64,000 nt of DNA from Raphanus sativus (GCF_000801105.2 NC_079514.1:248001-312000), one strand, 5' to 3'; shown: positions 35,988 through 48,126, counted from the stretch's first letter. The notes: generated by a model from the sequence alone, not told the origin. Made by a program: numbers and translations.

Positions 35988-36040
35988 AAGAAAAAAGATA
36001 AGATAACTTTTACCAAAAAAAAAAAGAAGAAAAAAGATAA
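35988..36040 (+). mobile_element. Micro-retroposon stub upstream of the CRM gene
   Basis: A 14-bp direct repeat aagaaaaaagataa (35988-36001 and 36027-36040) flanks a 25-nt insert gataacttttacc + A11 + g. The A-rich start of the duplication fits LINE endonuclease target preference. Confidence 0.6.
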
Positions 36041-36212
36041 TTGTGAATGTCATTTAATATTGGTCAGAATTGGGCCTAATATGGGTCATTATACAACAAC
36101 CACGGAGCAATCTGAACAGAAGGTGTGCCAAAGGCCCAAAGCCTTATGTTAGTAACAACTGTAAATTCTTTAAATACGGCGGGGGGGTCGGGGCGTCAGC
36201 TAAACTACACAG

Positions 36213-37451
36213 ATGGGGAGCGTAAGAATACCACCACCGTCTTCTTCATCGACACATCTTATCCACAACCTTCTCCGACATCCCGAACCACCGTCTTCCT
36301 TCGGTGTCTTCATCAGACCCTTTCGCTTCTCCGCTATAACATGTCAATCCAGCCGCGGTAACAAGCCTCGCTTTCAATCAATCTCTTCAAAGCTTCCGCT
36401 TCCTTTCCACTCTACTTCTTCTTCTTCTTCACTCGTAGCGAAATCCTTCTCTGCCATCGATGAGCCGGACCTCCTCGGAGAAGAAGATGAGAGCGAGGAA
36501 GACGATTACAACGAAGAAAAAGACGAAGAAGAAGAGCTGGACAGTGGAATGGTATCCGCGAGAGGAAGTGAGGAGGACTACGAGGAAGGTTTAGGAGAGA
36601 AGGAGGAGGAGGATAAGATAGAGAAGATGAAGAAGAAGACTCGGGGCTCGGGTTTGAAGTTGACTATTAAGGAGAAGAAGGAACTTGCTTCATACGCCCA
36701 TAGTCTTGGTGACAAATTGAAATGTCAACTCGTCGGCAAATCTGGCGTTACTGATTCAGTCGTTTTCTCATTCCTCGAGACTCTCGAGAAGAACGAGCTC
36801 TTAAAGGTATCACCTTTTCTCAAAGAGCCTATTCTCTCTGTCTGAAATCACCAAAACTTTGAGACTTGGAGTTTAGGTTCATGTGTTGATCTTGATTCTT
36901 TTGTTTTTTTTTTTTTTTGAAGAAAGATTCTTTTGTATTACCCTATGTTTTTTAGAGGAATCTTGTTGTTTGTTTGGTTGATATATGAAAACTAGGCTTG
37001 AGAGCCTCTCTTTTAGCTTTTAATTCTTCTTTTTTTTATATTGGGAAGTACAGGTGAAGATACGCAAGACGTCTCCACAGGAGATGGAGGACGCTGTTAT
37101 GCATTTGGAGGAAGCCACTGGTTCTGTTGCTGTTGGCCAAATTGGGAGGACTGTGATATTGTACCGGCCTAGTCCCACCAAAATGAAGGCAGAGGAGAAG
37201 AAGAAAGAAGTTGAGAGATTGTTGATTAGAAGGAGACAGAAGTTCTCAAACTCGCGACCCACTAGACCTTTTGTAAGTAGTAACCCTCTGAGAGATATGG
37301 CTGTCTCTAATATGTATATGTGGGTTTTTAATTTCTTAAGGATCATTCAATCTCTTATTTCTTTTGTTGTTGGTCATTACAGAGGAGAGAGTATTCAGAG
37401 AGACCTGATGGACGTGGACGCAGAGGAGGAAGTAGAATTGCAACGCCTTGA
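36213..37451 (+). CDS. CRM-domain (CRS1/YhbY) RNA-binding protein
   Basis: Probable organellar RNA-binding protein. Three exons, 36213-36806, 37054-37272 and 37383-37451, GT-AG, 293 residues. The N-terminus (about 1-70) is rich in Ser, Pro and Arg with few acids, typical of a plastid or mitochondrial transit peptide. An acidic linker follows (about 85-140: EEDESEEDDYNEEKDEEEEL). The single CRM domain (about 148-240) has LTIKEKKELASYAHSLG, the GKSGVTD loop (GxxG element) and AVMHLEEATGSVAVGQIG, then TVILYRP. The C-terminus is basic (RRREYSERPDGRGRRGG). Single-CRM proteins of this kind relate to bacterial YhbY, a pre-50S factor. The position matches Arabidopsis At4g39040. A site II-like TGGGCC lies near 36070. 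Confidence 0.93.
36894..36936 (-). mobile_element. Micro-retroposon stub in CRM gene intron 1 (weaker)
   Basis: An 11-bp repeat gattcttttgt (36894-36904, 36926-36936) flanks about 21 nt consisting of a T run + gaagaaa. The repeat is short and T-rich, so chance or slippage is possible. Confidence 0.4.
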
Positions 37452-37967
37452 TTTATTGTTATTATTAATTTGCGCGGTTTGTTTTTTTATTATCACATCA
37501 CCTAAGAAGACCAGTTCTTTGCTTTTTATATGCATTTTCTTCAAAAAAATACAATCTCGTCGATCTGTACACCAAACCCTCCATTGCTGGGAAGCTGTAA
37601 CCATTTGTGGCCATGAAATGACGGGAAGAGTTAAAGACAATCTTAACTCTTAACTATTATTCTAATGAGATCAATAATGCATTCTTCCATTTCTATCTCT
37701 CATCATTCTCTACAGCTTTTTTTTTTTTTTTGAAAGTTTTCTGCATTAGAATATAATTCACTGTAGTTGTGCGATAATAATCTTAGAAATGTTGTAAATT
37801 TTGAAAATATTTACCCAATATTAATTTTCGATACTGTTAAGATATTTTCTAGATACGATACGAATAAATCTCCTGGTGGGTTACACCATAGATATAGATA
37901 TTTTTATATAGGATGGATTAAATCAAAAACCCTCTCTCTAATCATTTTTTTTTTTTGCTTTCTCCTC
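37452..37967. other. Spacer between the CRM gene and the NHL-like gene
   Basis: Holds the CRM gene 3' UTR and, at about 37895-37910, a TATATA stretch at a suitable distance from the next ATG. Nothing else was seen. Confidence 0.5.
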
Positions 37968-38767
37968 ATGAAAAACAAAAGCTTAAACACAATGAGCTCA
38001 CAAACATTCGAATATCAGCTCAAATCAATGTGTCCCAATATTACACCAGAAGAGGTAGCACGACGGAAAAAGAACGAGGAAGCAGGCGCCATCATCGCCT
38101 TCTTTGCTATCATATGTTTCCTCATATTATTCCCTGTCGTTTTCTATTTATTACCAGAAGACCGTCCTCATTTCGAGATCAAAATAGTTTCTATGGATTT
38201 CACGGCCGAGCCTAATAATAAGAGTAGCACACAACAAAGTCATTATATTCCTCTAGTTAGTGCTAGATGGGATTTATTGATAAGAGTCCCTGGAGAACTT
38301 GTTGGTAATGATATATGTCTTCAAGGAAGCCTCCAAGCTTCTTTCCTTTACAAGAATGTCTCTCTTGTTACTTCCTCTATCCAAAGGTTACTAATAATGA
38401 TTTTCTTATTGTTTGAAACCGTGTTTGATATTTTTTTTTAACTGATCTTTGTATTTTATGGGGATGTATGTTTTGTAGTTACAACGAACTCGAACTAGGC
38501 ACGCCTCAGCTTCTTAGCGTTTCTGCGGTTGCTACTGGAGAAGATTTGAGCGGCGCGATTGGTAAAGAGATTATGGAGTCTATCAAAGAGAGGAATGAAG
38601 TTCAGTTTGGATCGCGGTTGTCTCTTACTGATTGTAGAGAGGAGACAAAGAAAGGAACGGTGAGCTATGAATGCGATGAAGCCAAGTTGCGGTTTGATCA
38701 TCTAGGTTCTGATCAGATTAAGGCCACTGCGCTTGGAGACCACCCTACCTGCATCATTAAAGAATAG
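37968..38767 (+). CDS. NHL/LEA-2-like single-pass membrane protein
   Basis: Two exons, 37968-38386 and 38479-38767, GT-AG, 235 residues from the first in-frame ATG. An internal ATG at 37992 (MSSQTFEYQ) would give 227 and may be the true start. The cytosolic stretch ends in ARRKKNEEAG, then comes one membrane helix (AIIAFFAIICFLILFPVVFY). The extracellular part resembles the LEA-2 fold of NDR1/HIN1-like proteins: FEIKIVSMDFTAE, SARWDLLIRVPGELVGNDIC, SLQASFLYKNVSLVTSS. Paired Cys residues occur near the C-terminus (TDCREE, YECDEA, PTCIIKE). Family assignment is by pattern and moderate. I do not recall it at this site in Arabidopsis. Confidence 0.75.
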
Positions 38768-38890
38768 CAAGTTTGTATCAAGCACCTGGCTGCGTTTGTG
38801 GACCACCGTACCTTGTTAGTCCTTTATCTTTAGTTATGCGTAATTGGTGTTGGGTTTTCGTTAATAGATAAGTTTGCTGGCAAAAAATTC

Positions 38891-38948
38891 GTTTAATAAA
38901 ATCATAAAATACTTTTCTTGTTTAATAAAATCATAAATTACTTTCTTT
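38891..38948. repeat. 29-bp tandem duplication
   Basis: gtttaataaaatcataaa is repeated at 38891 and 38920 with similar flanks, downstream of the NHL-like gene. Confidence 0.8.
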
Positions 38949-39245
38949 TAAAGACGAGTACTAAGTTTGTTTGATTTTAAATTATTAAGTTTGTTTATTT
39001 TTATTTGATTTATCATAGGAAATACTAAAGAGTATTAGAGAAAAAAATTGTATAAAAAAGAAATTAGTCTAATAGGATATAGTTATCAGTTTTTGGCCTA
39101 AAAACAAATTTCCCGGCAAACTTTATATAGTACTAATTATAAGTTTTAAAAATGTTTTAAATAAAAATAAATAACCAAGATAAAGAATATATATATATAG
39201 ATTTTAACTTATAATTAAGTAAACTTTTTATTAAGGGCAAATCTC

Positions 39246-39524
39246 TAAAATAACATTTTTAAGTTTTTGTCAAAAAATAGCACTCAGAAAATAAAATGAC
39301 CAAAATAGTACTTTTTCTTTTGAAAATTTTAATATTTATTTTTTATTTTTAAATATTTGAACACATTACTAAAACCCGACCCCTTAACTATAACCCTAAG
39401 TCGTAAACTAATTAACCCAAGGGTTATAAATGCATATTTACCCTTCGATAAAACTTATTTTAGTCATTTTCCTTTTTGTGATGTTATTTCTGTGACAAAA
39501 ACTTGGTTTGGTGCTATTTTTGTC
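39246..39524. mobile_element. Fold-back (MITE-like) element
   Basis: The left arm (39246-39307) and the reverse complement of the right arm (39459-39524) align through aagtttttgtca, aaata.ca and aaaatgac(c/t)aaaata. They form imperfect inverted repeats of about 60 bp around a 150-bp AT-rich loop. The exact termini and target duplication were not resolved. It might be internal to the Helitron whose 3' end is at 39739. Confidence 0.55.
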
Positions 39525-39713
39525 TTTTTCTGTTTTATTAATCTTACTAATATCCTATATAAAATTCCAATATACATAACACACATTATTCCAATTAGTT
39601 TTAAATTTTCATTTGTTTATATTTCTATAATAAGTTCCAGTGTATATCATATTTATTTATTTTTAAAATATAAATATAAATATACAAATTAAATTAATAT
39701 TATAAGAAAAATA

Positions 39714-39739
39714 CGGGCATAGCCCGGAAAAACCCCTAG
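39714..39739 (+). mobile_element. Helitron 3' terminus (5' end not found)
   Basis: Hairpin CGGGC-ATA-GCCCG (39714-39726) followed by aaaaacccCTAG and host T at 39740. This has the form of a Helitron end but belongs to another family than the two complete copies. The matching TC start could lie anywhere upstream to about 38.9 kb. Confidence 0.65.
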
Positions 39740-40745
39740 TATTATTTAAAAGTCAGTTTCATATGTTTAGTTTAATTCCTTGATGAATTAAAATATTATT
39801 TTAATCACTATTATGACTTTTTATTAAGTAATTCTTTATTTAGATTTTTAGTTTAGTTTAATTTTTATATTTACCAAATAAAATATATAATATAAAGGAA
39901 ACATTTATAAAATTTAAAAATGAAAATATATGCATATGTATATAATTCGATTCATTGAAAAGGAAAGTTCACAAAAATAGTAATATTTCCTTTAAATCAT
40001 AGTTTAAATAACATAAAATATACTTTCAAAGTAATAAAAATATTTTCTTTATATCTATGTTTGTTTTAGATGAAAAGAAAAATGTTTTGTATATAATGTG
40101 ATTTCATTAAAATATTTCTCAAATATAGTCTTAATATTAAGTAAATATTTTTCCTTTAAACCATAATTTTAAAAATATAAAATATATATTTCGAAAGTAA
40201 TAGAAATATTTTGTTTATATCTAACAATTTTCTTAGGTGATTACATAAAGTAATTAAATAATAAACTGATATATGTTTAACTGACTAAAAAGTTTATTGT
40301 TAGTATTATTGAAATGTTTTATTCTCATAATCTTAAATTGACTATAAATATCTTAAAATTACAGCAAAAAAAATAGATTTATAAATTATATTTTATTTAT
40401 ATACAATGATTTCTTAAAAATAATTACAGAAAAATATGTAGGTTCAAGAAAAATATGGTATTTTAAAAAAGCACAATTTGATGTGGGAAGTTAAAAACAG
40501 AGACACATCAACACATTTCTGCGATTTCTTCGTAATATTAATACAAAGTACTTTAAAAACTAGAGTAAGTAATTACCTCTCTGAACCTAGGACATATGGA
40601 CTTACATAGTATGTAGCACCAAAGATACAATCTAGATACAATACTCAGAAATTGTTTTCTTTATTCATCTTTTCAATATAATTATTTAACGGTTTGATAC
40701 CAACGAATCATGCTCTATATTTGCATATATTCATTTGTTTATCTA

Positions 40746-42101
40746 TCTAATCTATTAAAACTGAAGTACATTTAATACTTAACCCTGATTTTGACACAAA
40801 AATTATCATTTTATGCCATTACTTTAAAACACAACAGTTTTATTGACCTCAACACTATCAATTTCGGCAAGCCCATTAACAATATAATAATTAATAATAG
40901 TTACTAACCGAAAAATCTGATTATATCATATTATTTAAAACAATTTAAAATACTTTATAGTTTGAATATTAGTTGAACGATGACACTTTTTTTTTAGAAC
41001 AACGAACGATGACACTATCAATCATGTATATTATAATATAACACAATCTAAGTCCATATGCACATATTGAATATATTTAAAGCATACGAGAAATCTATGT
41101 GTATGTTTGTTTTAAATCCATATGCAAATATTGATTATATATTTATATGACGTTGAGCACCATATATTTAAAATAATATGTAGAACTATTTTACTATATA
41201 TTATCATAAAATTTTGATCCATAAAAAAAATATATATTTGCGCAGATATACGGGTCAAATTCTAAAAAGTATGGATGATATGACTGATGGTTTACAAAAC
41301 AAAATATAAGTATTCAATATAAACTATAAATTATTGTGTAGAGAAATTTTATATTAAAATTTTATTTAATCAAATACATTTTAAAATGTATATTATCACT
41401 TATACAATTAAATATTTATTATAAATTTAGATCACGTTACTAGCTATTTTAGCTAACTAAATTTTTCAAAAACAAAATCTTTATTTTTTTGAAAATATTA
41501 TTAACCAAATTTAAATCTATATTTTTAGTATCTTCGTAATATTTAGTATAACAATAGTATTTAAGAAGTTAACTAGGAAACAGTTAAAATTAAACATCAT
41601 ATTCATAAATCAATTAAGTTGGCATGTACAATCGGCCAAAAAACTATGACCATTCCTAACGTGATTTATAAAATATTTTCACAATACATACACCTTTTCT
41701 ATTTTTAAAACTATGGATATAACTATAAAAATCGAATATTCTATGAAATAAATTACATCCAATATTTTTACTTTATTGCAAATATTATAACTAATATATC
41801 AATTTTAATACCGTACTAACTTATATTTGTCTATTTTCCTACTTTTAATTCAGAAATTTTATTTTCTAGATATTTTATACATAAATCTAATATACAAATG
41901 TTGGATTTGTTTATATAGTATCCAATAAATATCGGTCATATAATTTACTATAGAACACACAAAAATTATTCGATGTAATTAAACACATTGTTTTTTCTCA
42001 AAATATTATATTAACACACACATTGCAAATCATGTATAACATTTAATACAAACAAAAATATTAACAAAAATTGACACCCGCTCGGACGGGTCAAAATCTA
42101 G
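40746..42101 (+). mobile_element. Non-autonomous Helitron, about 1.36 kb, both ends defined
   Basis: Starts TCTAATCTATTAAAACTGAA after host A. It ends with hairpin ACCCG-CTCGGA-CGGGT (42076-42091), then caaaatCTAG and host T at 42102. Terminal 20-30 bases match those of the copy at 32389-34453. Starts at 40742 or 40751 are also possible, since both carry TC after A. The interior is AT-rich and non-coding. Confidence 0.8.
40975..41016 (-). mobile_element. Micro-retroposon stub inside the second Helitron
   Basis: A perfect 13-bp repeat gaacgatgacact (40975-40987, 41004-41016) flanks a 16-nt insert T8 + agaacaac. Confidence 0.6.
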
Positions 42102-42381
42102 TTGTATTTAAACTCAAAAACTGTACTATCATGTAGCTGTCATGTAAATCTTGAGAAAGCTACATAGTTGGTTTTACAAAGCCTAACCATGCACGTTCTT
42201 TTTCGTTTGATTATTTCCATACGTTCTTTTTTTTGTTAGATTATTTCCATGTAATTTATTTTTTCTTCAGTACTAAATAAATATAACACGTATTCTTTGA
42301 CTAGAAAATCTACATTCATATCATTTACATATTAAAAATTCCAAACAAAATTTTAAATATTTGTATATAATTCTCGAACCC

Positions 42382-42637
42382 TTAGAGCAGCCTCATTGGC
42401 TAATACTGGGTAGAGGATCTCAACAATTTTATTTTAAATCAATACAATTTATGATAACCAATTAAAATCTTTTATTCTTTTCAACAAAAAAAACAATGAT
42501 AACATGCCATCTAATGTTAAAGAGTTCTCACAATATCTCCACTGCTATACAATCTCACTATCTTTCTTTATTTTTTTTTTCTTTTTAATAAATTCATCGT
42601 GAGAACCTAATCTTTATTTCGTGGAGGTGCTCTTAAA
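42382..42637. mobile_element. MITE with AGAGCA termini
   Basis: Left end ttagagcagcctcattgg and right end ggaggtgctcttaaa are inverted relative to each other (TTAGAGCA.CCTC / TTAAGAGCACCTCC). The 250-bp body is AT-rich and non-coding. It lies about 280 bp upstream of the P450 start, inside its likely promoter. Confidence 0.6.
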
Positions 42638-42918
42638 TCTATTAATTTTTATTATAAATCTAAATTCTTTCATTGGTAGATTTCTTATTCAAACTACATA
42701 TTGTTATCCTTATTGGGATATATATTGATTATTGGGATATTGACTATTGACTTGTGTTTTCTTTAAGAAAACAAATCTTTCATTATACCATACATATATC
42801 TCTAAGTGCTAATAAATCAAATACAGATACAGCCACTTTCATGTGTATATAATATAACCATATTAAAAACCTCATCACCATCTTTTACTCTGTGTATTGA
42901 AAAGAAAAAACATAAAAG

Positions 42919-44662
42919 ATGGATTGTTTGCTTTGCTCACCAATTTTATATGTAGTTCTTATATTTCTTTGGTATTTGGTTAGAGTTTTGGTAACTCGTA
43001 GAAATCCATTTCCACCTGGTCCAAAAGGCTATCCAATAATCGGTAACATGAAACTAAAGAATCAGTTGAATCATCGTGGTTTAGCCGAGTTGGCCAAACA
43101 ATACGGTGGTCTTCTACACCTTCAAATGGGTAAAATTCATATCGTGGCCGCTTCAACAGCTGAGATGGCCCGTGAAATTCTTCAGGTATGCGATTTTCTA
43201 CGGTTTAGAAATTGTTTTGATATTTTAAATATTCTTCTAAACATTTGGATAGGATAACAATGAATTTCTAGTTTTTTGTAAGACAACATTCATTTCAAAC
43301 ATTGAGTTATGTTAGGTTCAAGATGTGGTTTTCGCAAACCGGCCAGCTAACGTGGCGATTTCATATCTTACCTACAACCGGGCCGATATGGCGTTTGCGA
43401 ACTACGGTCCCCTCTGGCGTCAAATGAGGAAGGTTTGCGTAATGAAGCTGTTTAGCAGAAAACGGGCCGAATCATGGGCCTCGGTTCGCGACGAAATTAA
43501 TACGATGGTTCAAACTCTGACTAAACAAACGGGTTCACCGGTTAATGTTGGTGAGCTTGTATTTGCTTTGACGCGGAACATAACGTACCGAGCCGCGTTT
43601 GGGTCGTTCGCTCGCGACGGTCAAGACGAATTCGTCAAGATTCTACAGGAGTTCTCAAAACTCTTTGGAGCGTTTGATATCACTGAGTTTTTACCGTGGA
43701 TGAAATGGTTTAGTAATCGCGATTTCAGCAAGCGGTTGGAAAACGCGAGGAAATCGCTGGATGGGTTCATAGACAGAATCATCGATGCACATATCGAGAA
43801 GAAGAACTCAAGAAAACAAGAGGATGATGGGTTGGAGGACGACATGGTGGATGAACTAATGGCGTTTTATAGCGGTGAGAACGGCGGCAAATCTAACGAT
43901 TCCTTGTCTACATTTAGACTCACGAGAGATAACATCAAAGCCCTTGTCATGGTAACTAATGGAATATAATTTATACATACATAAACCATAGGTTAATGTC
44001 ATAATATATTATTAATATAAAATGATTTAAAATAGGATGTGATGTTTGGCGGGACGGAAACGGTGGCGTCTGCGATTGAATGGGCCATGACGGAGCTGAT
44101 GAAGAATCCTCACGAACTCGTAAAGCTGCAGCAAGAGCTCGCTGACGTCATTGGATTGAACCGTCAGTTTCACGAATCTGATCTGGAGAATCTTCCTTAC
44201 TTCAGATGCGCGATGAAAGAGACGTTGAGGCTACACCCTCCGATTCCTCTTCTCCTCCACGAGGCGGCGGCGGATTCCGTCGTTTCCGGCTACTCCATTC
44301 CCCGTGACTCTCGCGTCATGATCAACGTGTACGCGATTGGGCGAGACGGATCGGTGTGGACTGAACCGGATGCGTTCAGACCGGGTCGGTTTATGGAAAA
44401 CAAAGCTCCGGATTTCAAAGGTAGTGATTTCGAGTTTCTTCCGTTTGGGTCGGGTCGAAGGTCGTGCCCGGGTATGCAGTTGGGGCTTTATGCTATGGAG
44501 CTCGCCGTCGCGCACATGCTCCATTCATTTGACTGGGAGTTGCCGGAAGGAGTTAGCTCCGGTGATCTGGATATGACCGACATGTTTGGTCTCACGGCGC
44601 CTAGAGCCACCAGGCTCATCGCTGTTCCGAGCTACCGGCTAAAATGTCCGATGGTGATTTGA
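42919..44662 (+). CDS. CYP84A: Cytochrome P450, CYP84A family (ferulate 5-hydroxylase-like)
   Basis: Heme monooxygenase of the ER membrane. CYP84A1 hydroxylates coniferaldehyde/ferulate toward syringyl lignin and sinapate, while CYP84A4 acts on a different catechol precursor. Exons 42919-43185, 43316-43951 and 44036-44662, GT-AG, 509 residues. N-terminal anchor (about 6-24), hinge PFPPGPKGYPIIGN, helix C WRQMRKVC, I-helix FGGTETVASA (the family's GGTET), KETLR (ExxR), FRPGRF and heme loop FGSGRRSCPG with Cys445. The SYLTYNRADMAFANYGPLWR stretch and MTDMFGLTAPRATRL near the end are close to FAH1/CYP84A1, so the family is clear. The subfamily member (A1 or A4 type) is not decided. The gene looks functional. 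A TATATAA lies at 42845. Confidence 0.93.
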
Positions 44663-44692
44663 AATGCGTGTTGTTTGATACTGTTTTATTTC

Positions 44693-44806
44693 AACTGTTC
44701 GCTGTTTTCATGACTCTTTATACAATGTGTTGTCGTTTTATTTTTGTTGAACTGTTTGCTGTTTTCATGACTCCTTATACAATGTGTTGTTGTTGTTTAA
44801 TATTTT
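44693..44806. repeat. 57-bp tandem duplication, P450 3' UTR
   Basis: Two units start aactgtt(c/t)gctgttttcat at 44693 and 44750 and diverge at few bases. They lie 30 bp after the P450 stop. Confidence 0.9.
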
Positions 44807-44979
44807 AATCTGTTTGCCCAATTATTCAGTATCTCGGTTGGGATTTTCCTATTTTTAAAAGTAATTTCATGATCATGGCCGGTCTAGGCTTAACCGGATG
44901 GGTCGAGGTTTAAGAAACTGAGACAGAAAGGAGTCATAACAAAAGCATAAATCAACTCTGAGAACACTGCATAAGCTAC

Positions 44980-46013
44980 TTAGTACCTAAAGGGGTAGTG
45001 ATGGTTCACTAATCTCCCAGAAGGGCATTCATAAGCAATGTGTCCCCTTCCACCACAGTTTCGACATATCATCAGCCTAGCCCTGCAGTCTCTGCTCATA
45101 TGACCCACTTGCCGGCAGTTCCTGCAAACCACCACCTCCTCCCTGATTTGGGATCTGATCCCTCGTGGTAACACATGGGTTTTAGGGCATTTGATAGCAA
45201 GGTGACCAGCTAGGTTACAGTGATTACAAACGGGATCGTCTCTGCAGTCACGAGCAAAATGACCGGTCTTCCTGCAGTTGTTGCAGGCTTTCTCGTTAGT
45301 GCAGTCAGCAGAGAAGTGACCTTGCTTGTAACAGTTGTTGCAGAGTCTGAGGTCTCCAGGAGGGAGGTGGCGACCTGTGCAGTCTTTAGCTTGGTGTCCG
45401 GCAATACCGCAGCTGTGACAAATGCCTTCGTTGGTGCAGCTATTAGACATGTGACCTGGTTCACGGCAGTTCCAACACAGCGACTTCGCGGAGCATTCTG
45501 ATAAAATGTGCCTGCCAAGTTTTTTTATTAGAAACAAAAATAAAAAGACAGGGATATATTATTAAGTTATTACATTAATGTACCATGAAGATTAGTGTAT
45601 AAAAAATGTAGCAATAACTTCACTATGACAATCTAAAAACAACTTAAAACAACGTGATGCAAAGAGCGTAAGATTGAGAAGTAGAGAGAAAGAATAGGGT
45701 TTACCCAGGAAGGCCACAGTTGTGGCAGATAGAGACATTGGGACACTCTCGAGCAAAATGACCAGGTTGCTTACAATTCTTGCACATATTACTTTGGCTG
45801 TTAATGTAGCCAAAGGAAGAAGCATATCAGTTAAAAAAAAAACCAATTTGATTTCCTTCTTCTAAGAGAAATGCCAATTTTTCGATCTTAATGGAGATGA
45901 GAGAAAAACCTGAAAGTCCGACGAGAATCTCTCCGGTAAGGATCATCACGGTAAGAAAAACGATCAGAAGCAATCTTTCTGTCCATCGGATTCCTACTCC
46001 TCTCCAAACTCAT
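44980..46013 (-). CDS. Nine-knuckle CCHC zinc-finger protein (At1g75560-like)
   Basis: Nucleic-acid binding protein of the CNBP/universal-minicircle-binding type. Exons 45910-46013, 45705-45797 and 44980-45511, GT-AG, 242 residues. The Arg/Ser-rich head MSLERSRNPMDRK leads into SYRDDPYRRDSRR. Nine CX2CX4HX4C knuckles follow, e.g. CKNCKQPGHFAREC, CHNCGLPGHILSEC, CWNCREPGHMSNSC, CNNCYKQGHFSADC and CRNCGGRGHIAYEC. It ends PFRY. All zinc ligands are intact. A leader intron upstream of 46130 is likely. Arabidopsis relatives map to chromosomes 1 and 5, not to this interval as I recall, so a transposed duplicate is possible. Confidence 0.93.
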
Positions 46014-47750
46014 TATCTTAGCAACAAAAAAAAAAAGAGAGGTATCATTCAATTGATGTGAATAGGAGATGCAAAGTGTGTCTAAATTGAAAGAAGCACG
46101 GAACCATCCTCCTCCACTTTTGAACAAAAAAACATGAATATCACTCTCCTTAAGTTGCGCTTAAACCCTAACAACGATTCTCACAACTAACTAAACCCAA
46201 AAATTAACCAAACTGCATTCTTACACCGTCAGTACCTACTTCCTTCAAGTCGACGACAACCAATTTTCCGACAAGTAAACTGTCAGCAGTTCGACAAATC
46301 TGGCGTGCGGCGAAAGAACCTCTGTGACACACATCCTCTTAACACACTCACAAAACAACTCAGCAGTTGTAAATGGGCTTCAAAAGCCTTTTCGTGACCC
46401 ATTAACTAAGCGAGACACGCCTGTCATGTGTAGTAACTAATTACGGTTAAGTTCGGTAATGCGTCCACTTGCTCTTTTCTGATACGGTCCAGTCTACAAT
46501 ACGTACAAACATCAAATTTGTAACATCATATGCATGGCCCATATCCCATATGCAATCTAAATTTCTAATGCCTACAATAAATCAATTTAACATCATATCT
46601 GCTCGTCCTACTTCGTAGTAGTAAAACATAAAAGGCAACCCAATTACTATCCATAGTTTTAGTTACGCAATTTTTCTATTACTTTTCTGGAGACCAACCA
46701 ACAACATAAAATTTTGTTGACCATAATTGTAACCAATGGATAATGAGAATTTCAATAATACACCAACAAGTATATATCTTATTAGTGTATTGATTATAGA
46801 GTTTGTCAACTTTGATTCAGAGGTCGTTACATCACTCTTTGTTTATACATTTATCCTTTACCTGGAACATATATTTTTTTATATAGAAGAGAATATACAC
46901 TTCTATTTTTTATAAATTATTTTTTTTTCAGTTTTAATTATTTTGCATCTCGGGGTACACATATGTACACGTTGAATACTAACTTCAGCATGTGGACCAA
47001 AAGAAAAAAAAACTACAATAACATCAACTTGATTTGGTATGTTGTGTGTCCGTACTGATTTGGTTATGATCATTCCATTTAATTTATTGGTATATGATTG
47101 TAGAAATGATTCATTGATACAATTAAAGTCAACAAATTGTAATTGAATGCCATAAGATAGGAGGAGAATAATCGAAAGAAACCCCGCAACTAAAACTAAT
47201 AATAGCGTTAGTTATAATAAATGTAATGTATATTTAATTATGATTTGAGTACTGTTTTTTAAAAGATATTGGTAAACAAAGTTTGGATATGCTTGAAATA
47301 GGATATTTCAAAAATATATATAATGTTATAATTGTGTAAACTAAGAGCATCTCCAATATAAAATTCTTTTTCTTTTTCGAAGTGGAATAAAAAAGAGTAA
47401 AATTGATCTAACATAATCTTATATCTCATTTCATAATGCATTAATTAACAAACAAAAAATAAATTATTCTATTTATAAAATAAACTTCATTTGGAGTGAG
47501 ATATGAAATTGAGTCGGAGAATTACTTACTCCATATTCTATTTCACTCTATTTTAGAAGAAAAATAGAATAGGATTAAAGATGTTTAAAAACTGATGTGA
47601 TATAAACGAGCAAACATGTGATTCTAGAGTAAAATATAAAAAAAATAAATCGATAAAATAAAATATCAATGATATTTACACACTTAACAAAAAATAAAAA
47701 CGATAAAATAAAATTAATAGAGAAATAAAAGGGCATGGTCTGTCTTATAT

Positions 47751-47785
47751 AACAGAACAATGGTTGACAAAAAAACAGAACAATG
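47751..47785 (+). mobile_element. Micro-retroposon stub
   Basis: A 12-bp repeat aacagaacaatg (47751-47762, 47774-47785) flanks an 11-nt insert gttgac + A5. Confidence 0.5.
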
Positions 47786-48076
47786 ACACTGTAAATGAAT
47801 AGTTTTTTTTTCTTTGAATAGGCCTTCCAGGGAAAATTGCATCTCATTCAATTCATCAAAATATTCTGAATTTATTTCTGTATTCAGCCTCATAATTCTC
47901 TTGTATCAGATTTGCCAAATCTAAAAGTAATATATTATATCAAAATTTGCCAATACTAGAATACTATTCTTTTTATACAAGTTGCTGGAATTAGAAAATA
48001 TGATAAAGTGAATAAATTCAAAGATATTTATGTAAAATTAAGGTGTATACAAAATTATTAAGATAATTATCAGAAG

Positions 48077-48126
48077 ATTTCTTGTACATAACTTTTTTTT
48101 GTAACTAAAATTTCTTGTACATAACT
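48077..48126 (-). mobile_element. Micro-retroposon stub
   Basis: A perfect 17-bp repeat atttcttgtacataact (48077-48093, 48110-48126) flanks a 16-nt insert T7 + gtaactaaa. Confidence 0.65.

Noticed and set aside
42193..42250. Apparent further micro-stub: gattatttccat repeated around an acgttct + T run
   Set aside because: The sequence before the first repeat also begins acgttctttt, so this is a simple tandem duplication of a unit of about 29 bp. It is not a target duplication around an insert.
47815..47840. tgaatag repeated around a T9 run
   Set aside because: The repeat is only 7 bp, too short to separate from chance in AT-rich DNA.
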